NCBI GenBank assembly: GCA_945860165.1
Contig: CAMAPL010000016.1
Location: forward strand, 1-52,924
DNA length: 52,924 nt
Direction: 5' to 3'
Origin: Rhizobium sp. Q54
GTDB taxonomy: Bacteria; Pseudomonadota; Alphaproteobacteria; Micropepsales; Micropepsaceae
Shown here: positions 29,520 to 38,307 of the stretch, in pieces
Layout: each line of letters starts with the position of its first letter
Numbering within the stretch: position 1 is the first letter of the stretch
The notes under the pieces: model-generated
Database searches by the model: none
What the model saw: only the letters and a program-made list of their open reading frames with translations
What the model was told of the DNA's origin: nothing
Translations under genes and position numbers: made by a program

Positions 29520-31343
29520 ATGGAAATCCGCAATATCGCCATCATCGCCCATGTCGACCATGGCAAAACCACCCTGGTCGACCAGCTGCTGAAACAGTCC
29601 GGCTCGGTCCGCGAAAACCAGCACATGGACGAGCGCGCCATGGACTCCAACGACCAGGAGCGTGAGCGCGGCATCACTATCCTGGCCAAGTGCACCTCGG
29701 TCGAATGGAACGGCGTGCGCATCAACACCGTTGATACCCCCGGCCATGCCGATTTCGGCGGCGAAGTCGAACGCATCCTGTCGATGGTGGACGGCGTGGT
29801 GCTGCTGGTGGACGCGGCTGAAAGCGTCATGCCCCAGACCAAGTTCGTGCTGTCCAAGGCGCTGAAGCTGGGCCTCAAGCCCATCGTGGTCATCAACAAG
29901 ATCGACCGCAGCGACGCCCAGCCCAAGGAAACGCTGGAATCCATCTTCGACCTGTTCGTGGCGCTGGAAGCCAATGAAAACCAGCTCGACTTCCACCATC
30001 TCTATGCCTCGGGCCGCAACGGCTGGGCGGTGGACGAGCTGGAAGACGAGCGCAAGGACCTGTCGCCGCTGTTCAAGCGCATCGTGGAAGACGTGCCGTC
30101 GCCCGCGCCGCAGAAGCTGGCGGGCGAAGAGCATCCCTTCAAGATGCTGGTAACCACGCTGGAAGCCGACCCCTTCCTGGGCCGCATCCTGACGGGCCGC
30201 ATTGAATCGGGTGTCATCACCATGGGCCGCAACATCAAGGCGCTGAACCGCGAAGGCGAGATCATCGAAAAGACCCGCGTCACCAAGCTGCTGGCCTTTC
30301 GCGGCTTGGCGCGGGTGCCGGTGGAGCGCGCCGAAGCCGGCGATATTATCGCCATTGCGGGGCTGGAAAACGCCACCGTTGCCGACACGCTGTGCGATCT
30401 GACCGTGACGGACGCGATCCCCTCGCACCCGATCGATCCGCCGACCCTGGCGATGACCATCTCGGTCAATGATTCCCCCTATGCCGGCCGCGAGGGCGAC
30501 AAGGTGCAGAGCCGCGTCATCCGCGAACGCTTGCTACGCGAAGCCGAAGGCAATGTGGCGCTGAAGGTGACTGAGACCGGTGACGGCGACTTTGAAGTGG
30601 CCGGCCGCGGCGAATTGCAGCTGGGTGTGCTGATCGAATCCATGCGCCGCGAAGGCTTCGAGCTTTCGATTTCGCGCCCGCGCGTGCTGTTCAAGACCGT
30701 CGACGGCGAGAAGATGGAGCCGATCGAGGAAGTCACCGTCGATGTCGACGACCCCTATACTGGCATCGTCATCGAGAAGATCTCGATGCGCAAAGGCGAA
30801 ATGACCGACATGCGCCCCACTGGCGCCGGCAAGACCCGCATCGTGTTCCACGGCCCGGCGCGCGGCCTGATCGGCTATCACGGCGAATTCCTGACGGATA
30901 CGCGCGGCACCGGCGTGATGAACCGCATGTTCCTGGATTACGCCCCGCACAAGGGTAATGTCGGCGGCCGCACCAATGGCGTGCTGATCTCGACCGAGCA
31001 GGGCGAAGCGGTGACTTATGGCCTGTGGTACATTGAGGAACGCGGCAAGCTGTTCATCGGCACCGGCGCCAAAGTGTATGAAGGCATGATCATCGGCCAG
31101 AACGCCAAGGACAATGACCTGGACGTCAATCCGCTGAAATCCAAGCAGCTCACCAACATCCGCACCACCTCGAAGGACGAAGCCGTCAAGCTGACCCCGT
31201 TCGTGCCGATGACCCTGGAACAGGCGATGGCTTACATTCAGGACGATGAGCTGGTGGAAGTGACGCCGCTGAACATCCGGCTGCGCAAGCGCGCGCTGCT
31301 GCCGCATCTGCGCAAGCGCGCCAAGCAGGCGCAAGACGCGTAA
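29520..31343 (+). CDS. typA: Translational GTPase TypA/BipA
   Basis: A 607-residue ribosome-binding GTPase that aids 50S assembly and growth under stress. GTPase motifs are intact: G1 AHVDHGKTT (near residue 10), G2/G3 with RERGITI and DTPGHADF, and G4 NKIDR. Domain II and III follow, then the TypA-specific C-terminal domain (RGLIGYHGEF...TNIRTTSKDE). ATG 29520 starts at the conserved MEIRNIAIIAHVDHGKT; the upstream extension of the frame has no homology. No strong ribosome-binding site is evident. Confidence 0.96.
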   Translation: MEIRNIAIIAHVDHGKTTLVDQLLKQSGSVRENQHMDERAMDSNDQERERGITILAKCTSVEWNGVRINTVDTPGHADFGGEVERILSMVDGVVLLVDAAESVMPQTKFVLSKALKLGLKPIVVINKIDRSDAQPKETLESIFDLFVALEANENQLDFHHLYASGRNGWAVDELEDERKDLSPLFKRIVEDVPSPAPQKLAGEEHPFKMLVTTLEADPFLGRILTGRIESGVITMGRNIKALNREGEIIEKTRVTKLLAFRGLARVPVERAEAGDIIAIAGLENATVADTLCDLTVTDAIPSHPIDPPTLAMTISVNDSPYAGREGDKVQSRVIRERLLREAEGNVALKVTETGDGDFEVAGRGELQLGVLIESMRREGFELSISRPRVLFKTVDGEKMEPIEEVTVDVDDPYTGIVIEKISMRKGEMTDMRPTGAGKTRIVFHGPARGLIGYHGEFLTDTRGTGVMNRMFLDYAPHKGNVGGRTNGVLISTEQGEAVTYGLWYIEERGKLFIGTGAKVYEGMIIGQNAKDNDLDVNPLKSKQLTNIRTTSKDEAVKLTPFVPMTLEQAMAYIQDDELVEVTPLNIRLRKRALLPHLRKRAKQAQDA

Positions 31344-31366
31344 GTTTCTCCAGCAATGACAGGCGC

Positions 31367-31393
31367 GGCGCGATTCATGATATGAATCGCGCC
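31367..31393 (+). terminator. Palindrome after typA, probable terminator
   Basis: A 12-bp perfect stem (31367-31378 with 31382-31393), loop gat, 24 bp after the typA stop. There is no immediate T-run; 'tttt' comes 9 nt later. Confidence 0.55.
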
Positions 31394-31620
31394 GTTGCGC
31401 GTTTTGGGGGTTAGACGAGACAGTCAATGCCGGACGGCTAGCCACCGCTCATCTGTATGGCCCCAAGCTGGCCACCATCCTGCGCCAAGACTACAGCCTC
31501 GACAATTTCCGTAAAGATGCATTGGCCGAAGACCTGACCATCGGCATCCTGGCGGGATGCGCGGTGGCAGCAGTGTTGGCGCTCAGCGGCCGGGGCGTAG
31601 CGTCAGAAGGAAAAGCCTAG
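31381..31620 (+). other. Open frame without a start codon, possible relic
   Basis: From 31381 to TAG 31618-31620 one frame is open and reads like protein (HLYGPKLATILRQDYSLDN, then TIGILAGCAVAAVLALSG, a possible membrane helix). No ATG or GTG lies at a useful place; TTG 31531 would give a peptide of about 29 residues. I do not recognise it. The remainder of 31344-31719 holds only the palindrome after typA and the promoter of the next gene. Confidence 0.3.
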
Positions 31621-31719
31621 CCTGCTTGTAGCACCACCTCTGCCGGTTTTGCTCGCCTGCGGCGCGGTTTTCCTTAAAGATTGGTGCGAGCGATGCGCAG
31701 CCCTCGAAAGTATCGAACC

Positions 31720-32916
31720 ATGGACGTGAATTTTCTTGGTATTCCGCTGGAATTTTATCTGTTCGGCCTGACACTGGCCGGTGTGGCGCTGGCGCACCGC
31801 CAGGCGCTGTGGGTGTCGCTGGCCGGGCTTGCGGTTATCCTGGCTTTCAAGCTGGCGGGGCCGGGCGGCGCTACGCTGGTGGGCGCGCATTTCGCCCATG
31901 GATGGGTGTTGCTGGCCAATCTGTTCCTGCTGCTGCTGGGCTTTTCGGTACTGGCCAACCAGTTCGAACTTTCCAATGCGCCGGAGGCGATTCCGGGCTT
32001 TCTGCCGCGCGGCTGGCTGGGGGGGCTGGTCCTGCTGGCGCTGATTTTTATGCTGTCGATCTTCCTGGACAATATCGCGGGCGCGGTGGTGGGCGGAGTG
32101 GTGGCGCGCCATGCCTATCGCGGGCGGGTGAGCATCGGCTTCCTGGCGGCGATCGTGGCGGCGGCCAATGCGGGGGGCGCGGGCAGCGTGATCGGCGATA
32201 CCACCACCACCATGATCTGGATTGCGGGCATTTCGCCTTTGGCGGTGGCGCCGGCCTTTGTCGGCGCGGCCGCGGCCTTTGCCGTGTTCGGCGTGGGGGG
32301 CGCGCTGCACCAGCACCGCTACGAGCCGATCCATCCCCATGAGGGCGACCCCGTGGTGCTTGACTGGTCGCGGATCGGCATCGTGATGGCGATGCTGGTG
32401 GCGCTAGTCGCTACCAATATCGGCGTGGCGGGTTTCGCGCCCCAGCTCGAACATCTGGTGCCGGCGCTGGGGCTGGGGCTTTGGGCGGCGATCCTCGTCA
32501 CCGCGCTGATCCGCAAGCCCGACTGGAAAGTGTTATGGCCGGCGTCGACCGGGGCAGTGTTCCTGATCGCGCTGGTGGCGGCGGCTTCGCTGATGCCGGT
32601 GGAGACGTTGCCGGCGCCGAGCTGGCAGAGCACGTTTGTGATTGGCATCGTGGCGGCGGCATTCGACAATATTCCGCTGACCGCTCTGGCCTTGCAGCAA
32701 GGCGGCTATGATTGGGCGCTGCTGGCCTATGTGGTGGGGCTTGGCGGTTCCAGCCTGTGGTTCGGCTCCTCGGCGGGTGTGGCGCTGACCAACCTGTTCC
32801 CGGAAGGGCGCTCGTCGGTGCGTTGGGTCAAGGAAGGCTGGTATGTGCCGGTGGGTTATGTGCTGGGCTTCTTTGTCATGCTCTGGGTGTTCGGCTGGAC
32901 TCCGGCGCGGGTGTGA
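31720..32916 (+). CDS. Inner-membrane ion transporter, ArsB/NhaD (SLC13-like) superfamily
   Basis: A 398-residue protein with about ten helices. Landmarks are IFLDNIAGAVVGGVVARHAY and NAGGAGSVIGDTTTTMIWIAGISP, with an inverted-repeat partner AAAFDNIPLTALALQQGG and LGGSSLWFGSSAGVAL; these are substrate- and ion-binding hairpins of the IT superfamily. Substrate may be sodium/proton, citrate or an oxyanion; it cannot be decided. ATG 31720 is taken; ATG 31693 or TTG 31681 are alternatives. ynfA follows after 9 nt, so the two are in one operon. Confidence 0.78.
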   Translation: MDVNFLGIPLEFYLFGLTLAGVALAHRQALWVSLAGLAVILAFKLAGPGGATLVGAHFAHGWVLLANLFLLLLGFSVLANQFELSNAPEAIPGFLPRGWLGGLVLLALIFMLSIFLDNIAGAVVGGVVARHAYRGRVSIGFLAAIVAAANAGGAGSVIGDTTTTMIWIAGISPLAVAPAFVGAAAAFAVFGVGGALHQHRYEPIHPHEGDPVVLDWSRIGIVMAMLVALVATNIGVAGFAPQLEHLVPALGLGLWAAILVTALIRKPDWKVLWPASTGAVFLIALVAAASLMPVETLPAPSWQSTFVIGIVAAAFDNIPLTALALQQGGYDWALLAYVVGLGGSSLWFGSSAGVALTNLFPEGRSSVRWVKEGWYVPVGYVLGFFVMLWVFGWTPARV

Positions 32917-32925
32917 GGAGGACGC

Positions 32926-33258
32926 ATGACATCCCTTCTGGCTTTTGTGGGCGCGGCGGTCTTGGAGATCGCCAGTTTTTTTGCCTTCTGGTCTTGGCTG
33001 CGCCTGGGCAAGTCGGCGCTGTGGCTCGTGCCGGGCGTGATCGCACTTGTCGGCTTTGCCTGGCTTTTGACAATCGTTGAAAGTCCGTTCGCCGGACAGG
33101 CTTATGCCGCTTATGGCGGCATCTACATCGCCGCGGCGCTGGTCTGGGGCTGGATGATAGAAGGTCAGAAGCCGGACCAGTGTGACCTGACCGGCGTGGC
33201 GCTGTGTCTGGTGGGAATGGCCGTCATACTGTTCGCGCCGCGCTCCCTGCCGGTCTAG
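32926..33258 (+). CDS. YnfA/UPF0060 family small membrane protein
   Basis: A 110-residue protein with four helices, of the YnfA family related to small multidrug resistance transporters. The motifs [32 protein letters not shown] and [15 protein letters not shown] are characteristic. The start has a perfect AGGAGG 5 nt upstream. It follows the ion transporter by 9 nt and overlaps the convergent TauE/SafE gene by 4 bp. Confidence 0.88.
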   Translation: MTSLLAFVGAAVLEIASFFAFWSWLRLGKSALWLVPGVIALVGFAWLLTIVESPFAGQAYAAYGGIYIAAALVWGWMIEGQKPDQCDLTGVALCLVGMAVILFAPRSLPV

Positions 33259-33977
33259 GTCAACAGCTTGATACCCGACGCCAGAAGAATGACGGCCAGG
33301 ATATAGCGCAGCGCCGTATCGGGAAGCTGTTTGGCGCCCAGCCAAACGCCGATAAGGCCGCCCGCCGCCACCGTGCCTGCCCACAATGGCAATGCCGGCG
33401 GAAACACTGGCAGGCTGGCGGCAACGCCGACAAATCCCGCCAGCGAAATGCAGAGATTGAAGAGGGCCGAGGCCGCCATGATCTGGCGCGTGCCGGCCCA
33501 GTGCGCGAACAGCATCAATGGCGCGAGGAAAATGCCGCCGCCGATTCCGATCACGCCGGAGACGATACCGATCACCCCGCCGCTGACAAGCGCGGGAAGG
33601 AAAGGCGGGGTGGGCAGGGGGTCGCGGTTGGGCGGCTTCTTCGCCGACCAGGCCATCTGCGCTGCGGCCCCGATCAAAAGCGCGCCCACCACGAGGGCGT
33701 AGACGCGCCCTTCCAGATGCAGCGCCCCGCCGATCGCCGACATGGGCACGCCCAGGATGACAAAGGGATACCAGTCGCGGACCTTGGCCAATCCGCGCAG
33801 CCGGATGCTGGTGATGGCGGCCAGCAGCAAGGTCAGCAGCAAGGAGGTGGATTTGATGGTGGCGGCGTCAAAGCCCGCCAGCCCCAGGACCGCGATATAG
33901 CCCGCCCCGCCGGCCTGTCCCACACAGGCATAGAGCAGGGCGATGACAAAGAAGGCAGCGATAAGCATAGCGGACAT
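33255..33977 (-). CDS. TauE/SafE-family sulfite/organosulfonate exporter-like protein
   Basis: A 240-residue inner-membrane protein with seven or eight helices in two pseudo-repeats. The family signatures are [16 protein letters not shown] near the N-terminus and [17 protein letters not shown] in the middle. Members export sulfite, sulfoacetate or related anions; the substrate here is unknown. Its end overlaps ynfA, and its start is 37 bp from the divergent hisN. Confidence 0.82.
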   Translation of the reverse strand: MSAMLIAAFFVIALLYACVGQAGGAGYIAVLGLAGFDAATIKSTSLLLTLLLAAITSIRLRGLAKVRDWYPFVILGVPMSAIGGALHLEGRVYALVVGALLIGAAAQMAWSAKKPPNRDPLPTPPFLPALVSGGVIGIVSGVIGIGGGIFLAPLMLFAHWAGTRQIMAASALFNLCISLAGFVGVAASLPVFPPALPLWAGTVAAGGLIGVWLGAKQLPDTALRYILAVILLASGIKLLT

Positions 33978-34014
33978 CTAGCCTGCAAAGCCCGGCTGCA
34001 TCTATAACCGGGCC

Positions 34015-34812
34015 ATGACTGTAGATGAAAAACTGGTCTCGTTCGCCAGCCGCCTGGCCGATGCCTCGGGCGCGGCGATCCGGCCCTATTTCCGCCAGCG
34101 CATCGAAGTGACGCACAAGCCGAGCGTGCATCCATTCGATCCCGTCACCGAGGCGGACAAGGGCGCCGAGCGCGCCATCCGCGCCATCATTGAGCGCGAA
34201 CGGCCCCAGGACGCGATATTGGGCGAGGAGTATGGCGAAAAGCCCGCAGGACTATCGGCCAATAAGTGGCGCTGGGTGCTGGACCCGGTGGACGGTACGC
34301 GTGCCTTCATCACCGGGCGGCATGAATGGGGTTCGCTGATCGCGCTGGAGCATGACGGCGTGCCGGTGCTGGGCATTCTCGACCAGCCGGTGCTGGGCGA
34401 GCGCTTTCTGGGTGTCAATGGCCGCAGCGTGCTGCTGACCGGCGACACCCGCACGGTTCTGAAAGTGCGCGAATGTCCGGATATCAAGGACGCGATACTC
34501 TGCGCCACCGATCCTTCGGCCTATATGCCGCCCGACCAGCAGGACGCTTTCGCGCGGGTGAAGGCGGCGGCGCGCATGACCCGCTATCACGGCGACTGCT
34601 ACATCTTCGCCATGCTGGCGATGGGCTTTGTCGATGTGGTGATCGAAAGCGCCCTCAACCGCTGGGATATTGCGGCGCTGATTCCCATCGTGGAAGGCGC
34701 GGGCGGCATCATCACCGGCTGGGACGGCGAGCCCTGGCGCGACGGATCGAAGACGCTGGCCTGCGGGGATCGCCGCGTGCATGCGCAATGCTTGGCGCTG
34801 CTGCGCGGCTGA
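34015..34812 (+). CDS. hisN: Inositol-monophosphatase-family phosphatase, probable histidinol-phosphatase HisN
   Basis: A 265-residue magnesium-dependent phosphatase. Metal ligands are Glu71 in GEEYG, Asp90 and Asp93 in DPVDGT (90-95) and Asp218 in NRWDIAALIP. The VDGTRAFITGRHEWGSLIAL stretch points to the HisN group, which removes phosphate from histidinol phosphate in histidine synthesis, rather than SuhB or CysQ. No other his gene is in the window, so the substrate remains a family-level inference. Confidence 0.82.
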   Translation: MTVDEKLVSFASRLADASGAAIRPYFRQRIEVTHKPSVHPFDPVTEADKGAERAIRAIIERERPQDAILGEEYGEKPAGLSANKWRWVLDPVDGTRAFITGRHEWGSLIALEHDGVPVLGILDQPVLGERFLGVNGRSVLLTGDTRTVLKVRECPDIKDAILCATDPSAYMPPDQQDAFARVKAAARMTRYHGDCYIFAMLAMGFVDVVIESALNRWDIAALIPIVEGAGGIITGWDGEPWRDGSKTLACGDRRVHAQCLALLRG

Positions 34813-34888
34813 CAACAGCGCCGCGTCACAATAGCTTCACAAAACCGGCCCCGCCCATTAACTGGGCAAACACCCGCCGCCCGCTAAC

Positions 34889-35466
34889 TTGTGTGCAACG
34901 CGAAAAACGGGGTCATGCGTGTGGCACGAAGATGATAGCGAAGCCAACGACGGTAAGTTGATGGCGGGCATGCTGGCGACGCCGACACCGCCCCTCAACG
35001 AGCGCACCACCTGCGGAGAAATCTTTGACTGGTTCGCCGCCCATCCCGATGTCAGCGTAGCGGCGATGTGGTTATTACCAGCATCGGCGGCAGGATCGGC
35101 GGCGGCGCGCAATTGACGTTTCTGGGAAAGAACCTGCTGGCCGCCCTTCGGCGCATCCAGAGCAGCATGGCGCGCGCCACCGCTGCGGACCTCAAATTTC
35201 TTGTGGGCCTTACCAAGGCACGCAAGCGCACAAAAGCCCTGAAAACAAGGGTTAAGTAACGGCTCCCATCCAGCAGGCGGAAATAACGCTGGTTCTGCTG
35301 ACGCCGTCGGATGTTCCGGTCGCCAATCCGCAGTCCAGCGTGGCGGTGTCGCCGAACGCGACCGCGGCGCAGGACATGCCGGCTCAGGCTGCTGAGCCTG
35401 CGGCTCAGGATACTTGCCCCTGCCCACGCCGAGCCTGCCCAGTCGGCTGGCCAGGTTAGCCAGTAA
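34889..35466 (+). pseudogene. Degraded reading frame, unrecognised
   Basis: Protein-like text runs through changing frames. From 34889 (TTG) it reads WHEDDSEANDGKLMAGM...GEIFDWFAAHPDVSV. Near 35065 it moves to another frame (VVITSIGGRIGG...FLGKNLLAALRRIQSSM, stop TAA 35257). From 35256 a third frame reads QQAEITLVLLTPSDVPVAN. Removing one T near 35415 would continue it (TAPAHAEPAQSAGQVSQ) to TAA 35464-35466, just before a terminator. At least three indels are needed to make one protein of about 190 residues. I do not recognise the family; the reconstruction is inference. Confidence 0.4.
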
Positions 35467-35490
35467 AGGCAATCAGCCAGCGATAGTGTG

Positions 35491-35528
35491 AAAAGAGACC
35501 GCGCTCCGTAAGGGGCGCGGTCTCTTTT
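35491..35528. terminator. Rho-independent terminator
   Basis: A 14-bp perfect stem (35491-35504 with 35515-35528) with a 10-nt loop and a T-run on the right. It follows the degraded plus-strand frame. Confidence 0.85.
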
Positions 35529-35538
35529 TTGCCTTCTC

Positions 35539-35572
35539 TCTCCATAGGCGGGCTTGACCCGCCCATCCAGAG
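35539..35572. repeat. Dispersed palindromic repeat, family P, copy 2
   Basis: The core 'ggcgggcttgacccgccc' is flanked by tctccat and atccaga. It lies between the terminator and the next family P palindrome. Confidence 0.75.
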
Positions 35573-35587
35573 TAACCTGCAAGATGG

Positions 35588-35610
35588 ATGGCCGGGTTAA
35601 ACCCGGCCAT
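35588..35610. repeat. Dispersed palindromic repeat, family P, copy 3
   Basis: A perfect 11-bp stem around one base: atggccgggtt, a, aacccggccat. It is followed by ggagag as in other copies, 12 bp from the end of the minus-strand hydrolase gene, and could also act as its terminator. Confidence 0.75.
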
Positions 35611-35621
35611 GGAGAGTAATT

Positions 35622-36545
35622 TTAGTGGCGTGAAACAAACCCGTCGAACGCGGCCCAGAATTTTGCGCGGATGACGTTCTTCTCCATCAGGATCTCGTGG
35701 CCGGCTTGCGCGATCTCGACATAGTCGGCATGGGGCGCGCGTGCCGCGAAGGCCCTGGCGGCCGGCGTCAGGCAGATGCGGTCCTTGCCCGCGCCCACGA
35801 TCAGCAGCGGCGTGGTGATCTTTTCCGCCTGGCCGCGCAGCCATTTCATGGAAGCCAGCGCCGCCGCCAGCCAGCCCCAGGTCGCGCCCGCCAGCCGCAG
35901 GTCGGGATTTTCGCGCAGGAACATCTGGGTGCGCTCGAAGCGCTGCGGGTCGGAGGTGACCAGCTGGGTGGAGAAATTGACCTGGTGGGGATCGCGCCCC
36001 TCCATGCCCCACACCCATCCCGCCCGGTTGCCGCGCCAGACTTCAAAGGCGATCACCGCCCTGACGATGAATTCGCGCTGGCCGCGCAGCGAGATCGCCA
36101 TCATCGGCGCGTTTAGCGCCGCCCAGGCGAACCGCGCAGGGTTCTGCGCCAGGGCGCGCAGCAGATTGTGCGCCCCCATGGAATGGGCCAGCGCCACCGG
36201 CTTCTCGCCCGGCTTCAGCATCGGGGTGACGATCCAGTTCAGCAGCGTCTCCAGGTCCTGGTCGTATTCGTGGAAGTCGCCAATGAAGCTCTTGCGGTGA
36301 TCGTCGGCCAGAAGGCGGGCGCTGCCGCCCTGGCCCCGCCAGTCCATCGTCGCCACCGCGAAGCCGCGCGCGCGCAATTCGTCGATCACCTCGAAATATT
36401 TCTCGATGAATTCGGTCTGGCCGTTGAGCAGGACGCAGACGCCCTTGCGCACCACGGATGGGTTGGGCTCGAAGCGGGCGGCACGCAGCTCCGCGCCCAC
36501 CGCCTTGATGGGAACCGGATCGAAGAGGGTGGCGGCGGGGATCAT
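35622..36545 (-). CDS. Alpha/beta hydrolase, lysophospholipase/monoacylglycerol-lipase type
   Basis: A 307-residue alpha/beta-hydrolase. The nucleophile elbow is AHSMGAH with Ser122 (the family usually has GHSMGG). The acid is probably in VGAGKDRIC and the histidine in QAGHEIL. The region MDWRGQGGSARL is typical of PldB-like lysophospholipases. No signal peptide, so cytoplasmic or membrane-associated. ATG 36545 lies 157 bp from the divergent hsp20 start. Confidence 0.83.
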   Translation of the reverse strand: MIPAATLFDPVPIKAVGAELRAARFEPNPSVVRKGVCVLLNGQTEFIEKYFEVIDELRARGFAVATMDWRGQGGSARLLADDHRKSFIGDFHEYDQDLETLLNWIVTPMLKPGEKPVALAHSMGAHNLLRALAQNPARFAWAALNAPMMAISLRGQREFIVRAVIAFEVWRGNRAGWVWGMEGRDPHQVNFSTQLVTSDPQRFERTQMFLRENPDLRLAGATWGWLAAALASMKWLRGQAEKITTPLLIVGAGKDRICLTPAARAFAARAPHADYVEIAQAGHEILMEKNVIRAKFWAAFDGFVSRH

Positions 36546-36677
36546 GAAAAAACTTCAAGGAATCAGCGAGGTCCTAGGCACTTAAGCCCGGATTTCGAGG
36601 TGCGCAAAGGGTCTTGAAGGGCGTTTTTCCTTTCCTAAATACGGGTCTGCCGGGCGCCATTTCGGGCCGGGCTTGCA

Positions 36678-36698
36678 ACAACGCTTTTTGGAGGTTGT
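36678..36698 (+). promoter_or_regulatory. Candidate RNA thermometer hiding the hsp20 ribosome-binding site
   Basis: The 21 nt before the hsp20 start can fold: acaac (36678-36682) with gttgt (36694-36698), a bulged g, then ctt (36684-36686) with gag (36691-36693), loop tttg. The Shine-Dalgarno ggagg (36690-36694) is thus paired, opposite a U-rich strand. This matches the logic of ROSE or fourU thermometers that precede small heat-shock genes in Alphaproteobacteria. Only the sequence pairing is seen; melting is inferred. Confidence 0.5.
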
Positions 36699-36701
36699 CC
36701 C

Positions 36702-37139
36702 ATGCGTATCGATTATTCCCCGTTCTACCGTTCCACCGTTGGCTTCGATCATCTGCTCAATCTTCTCGACACTGCGTCCGACCAGGGCTACCCGCCCTAC
36801 AATATCGAGCGCAGCGACGAGAATAATTACCGCGTCACCGTCGCGGTCGCCGGCTTTGCCGACAAGGACCTGTCGGTTGACGTGAAGGACCGGGTGCTGA
36901 CCATTTCGGGCAAGAAGGAAGATACCGACAGGTCTGCCTATCTGCATCAGGGCATTGCCGAGCGGGCTTTTGAGCGCAGCTTCCAACTGGCCGAGCATGT
37001 CGAAGTGAAGGGTGCGCGCTTGGAGAAGGGCCTGCTCCATGTCGATCTGGAGCGCCGCGTGCCGGAAGAAAAGAGGCCGCGTCGCATCACCATAAATGCG
37101 CCGGAACTGCGCAGCATTGAAGGCAACAAGGCGGCTTAA
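36702..37139 (+). CDS. Small heat-shock protein (Hsp20/IbpA type)
   Basis: A 145-residue ATP-independent holdase that binds unfolding proteins during heat stress. The alpha-crystallin domain spans about 32-125 (PPYNIERSDENNYRVTVAVAG, LSVDVKDRVLTISGKK, RAFERSFQL). The C-terminal RRITINAPE carries the I-x-I assembly motif. The leader is likely to control translation by temperature (see the adjacent hairpin). A terminator follows at 37350-37378. Confidence 0.93.
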   Translation: MRIDYSPFYRSTVGFDHLLNLLDTASDQGYPPYNIERSDENNYRVTVAVAGFADKDLSVDVKDRVLTISGKKEDTDRSAYLHQGIAERAFERSFQLAEHVEVKGARLEKGLLHVDLERRVPEEKRPRRITINAPELRSIEGNKAA

Positions 37140-37202
37140 GGAGGTGTTGCCGGTAACCCGGCTTTCTGTCCCGCACATGCTTGTCATGGCCCACCGGAGT
37201 GT

Positions 37203-37325
37203 GGGCCACCCAGTTGGGGACAAGTGAAGTAGCGGAAGAGAGGGTCGCCTCCTGAGTGAGAGCCGCGTTTGCCTCACCTGGGTGGCCCGTTCGCACGCTG
37301 TTGCTACGAACTCCCGGGCCATGAC
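37203..37325. repeat. Dispersed repeat, family S, copy 2
   Basis: Contains 'ccacccagttggggaca' (37207-37223), inverted relative to 21033-21049, and the 30-bp block 37278-37307 shared with 21043-21072 in the same orientation. The two arms may fold on each other (tgggccaccc with gggtggccc). Confidence 0.7.
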
Positions 37326-37349
37326 ATCGGGGCTTCACCATTAAGCAAG

Positions 37350-37378
37350 ACCGGGGGCATCCTTTGGGTGCCTCCGGT
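37350..37378 (+). terminator. Terminator downstream of hsp20
   Basis: A 13-bp stem (37350-37362 with 37366-37378, two G-U pairs), loop ttt, followed by a run of seven T. Confidence 0.82.
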
Positions 37379-37419
37379 TTTTTGTTAGGTTTACAAGGTA
37401 AAAGCTGCTTCGGTTACTC

Positions 37420-38301
37420 ATGGCGATTTGGCCGCAAAACTTGGCGACCCCCAAGACCCCCACCAGCATCGAGGATGTGCGGGCGCGCTATGCTGCCCAG
37501 TTTGCCCGCTTTGGCGCGGCATCCGACGCGCTGGAGGTCACCCCCGGGCAGCTTGGCCCCATTGGCGGGGAATGGGTGCGCCGCCCCGGCGGCGACCTAG
37601 TTCGCACCATCCTGTATTTCCATGGCGGCGGCTATGTCACCGGCAGCCCCGAAACCCACCGCGCTTTGGTAGGCAAGCTGGTGGAAGCCAGCGGCGTGGG
37701 CGCGTTCAGCGTCGCCTACCGGCTGGCGCCGGATTGTTTCTTTCCCGCACCCGTGCGCGACGGCATCGATGCCTATCGCGCATTGCTGACCAAGGGTTTC
37801 CCGGCCACCTCCATCATCCTGGCGGGCGACGAGGCGGGCGGCGGGCTGGCCTTTGCCGTGGCGCTGGCGGTGAGGAATGCCGGTCTGGAAATGCCCGGCG
37901 GCATCGTGGCCCTGTCGCCCTGGGCCGACATGTCGCTGTCGGGCCTGTCGGTGCTGGGCAATCGCCGCGCCGACACGGCGCTGGAATGGGAGGGCCTGTT
38001 TCTCTGCGCCCGCAATTACCTGCGCAAATCCAATCCCTGCGATTCTTATGCCTCGCCCGTCTGGTCGAGCCTCAGCGGCTTTCCGCCGGTGATGGTGCAT
38101 GCCGGCTCTACCGAAATCCTGCGCGACGATGCCTCCAAGCTGGGCGACCGCGCCGCCGACGCCAATGTCTCGGTCAGTGTCGAGATCTATGACGGCATGG
38201 GCCATCTCTTCCAGATGGACGCGGGGCGCAACGAGGCGAAAGTATCGCTGTTGCGCCTGGCCCAGTTCATCCGCGCCAAAAGTGCAGCGCTGGCGGCCTG
38301 A
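37420..38301 (+). CDS. HSL-family alpha/beta hydrolase with the catalytic serine replaced by Glu
   Basis: A 293-residue protein of the hormone-sensitive-lipase group. The oxyanion motif HGGGY (68-72) and the family text VAYRLAPDCFFPAPVRDGIDAYR are intact. The acid region GSTEILRDDA and a C-terminal histidine (DGMGHLFQM) are also present. The nucleophile motif, normally GDSAGG, reads GDEAGGG: residue 138 is Glu (GAG), which needs two base changes from a Ser codon. As read, it should not be an active esterase. It may be a pseudoenzyme or use a different chemistry. The gene is otherwise undamaged. It is followed by a family P palindrome. Confidence 0.82.
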   Translation: MAIWPQNLATPKTPTSIEDVRARYAAQFARFGAASDALEVTPGQLGPIGGEWVRRPGGDLVRTILYFHGGGYVTGSPETHRALVGKLVEASGVGAFSVAYRLAPDCFFPAPVRDGIDAYRALLTKGFPATSIILAGDEAGGGLAFAVALAVRNAGLEMPGGIVALSPWADMSLSGLSVLGNRRADTALEWEGLFLCARNYLRKSNPCDSYASPVWSSLSGFPPVMVHAGSTEILRDDASKLGDRAADANVSVSVEIYDGMGHLFQMDAGRNEAKVSLLRLAQFIRAKSAALAA

Positions 38302-38307
38302 ATTGAT

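Noticed and set aside
29397..30428. 343-codon minus-strand frame over typA
   Set aside because: Shadow of typA; no domain.
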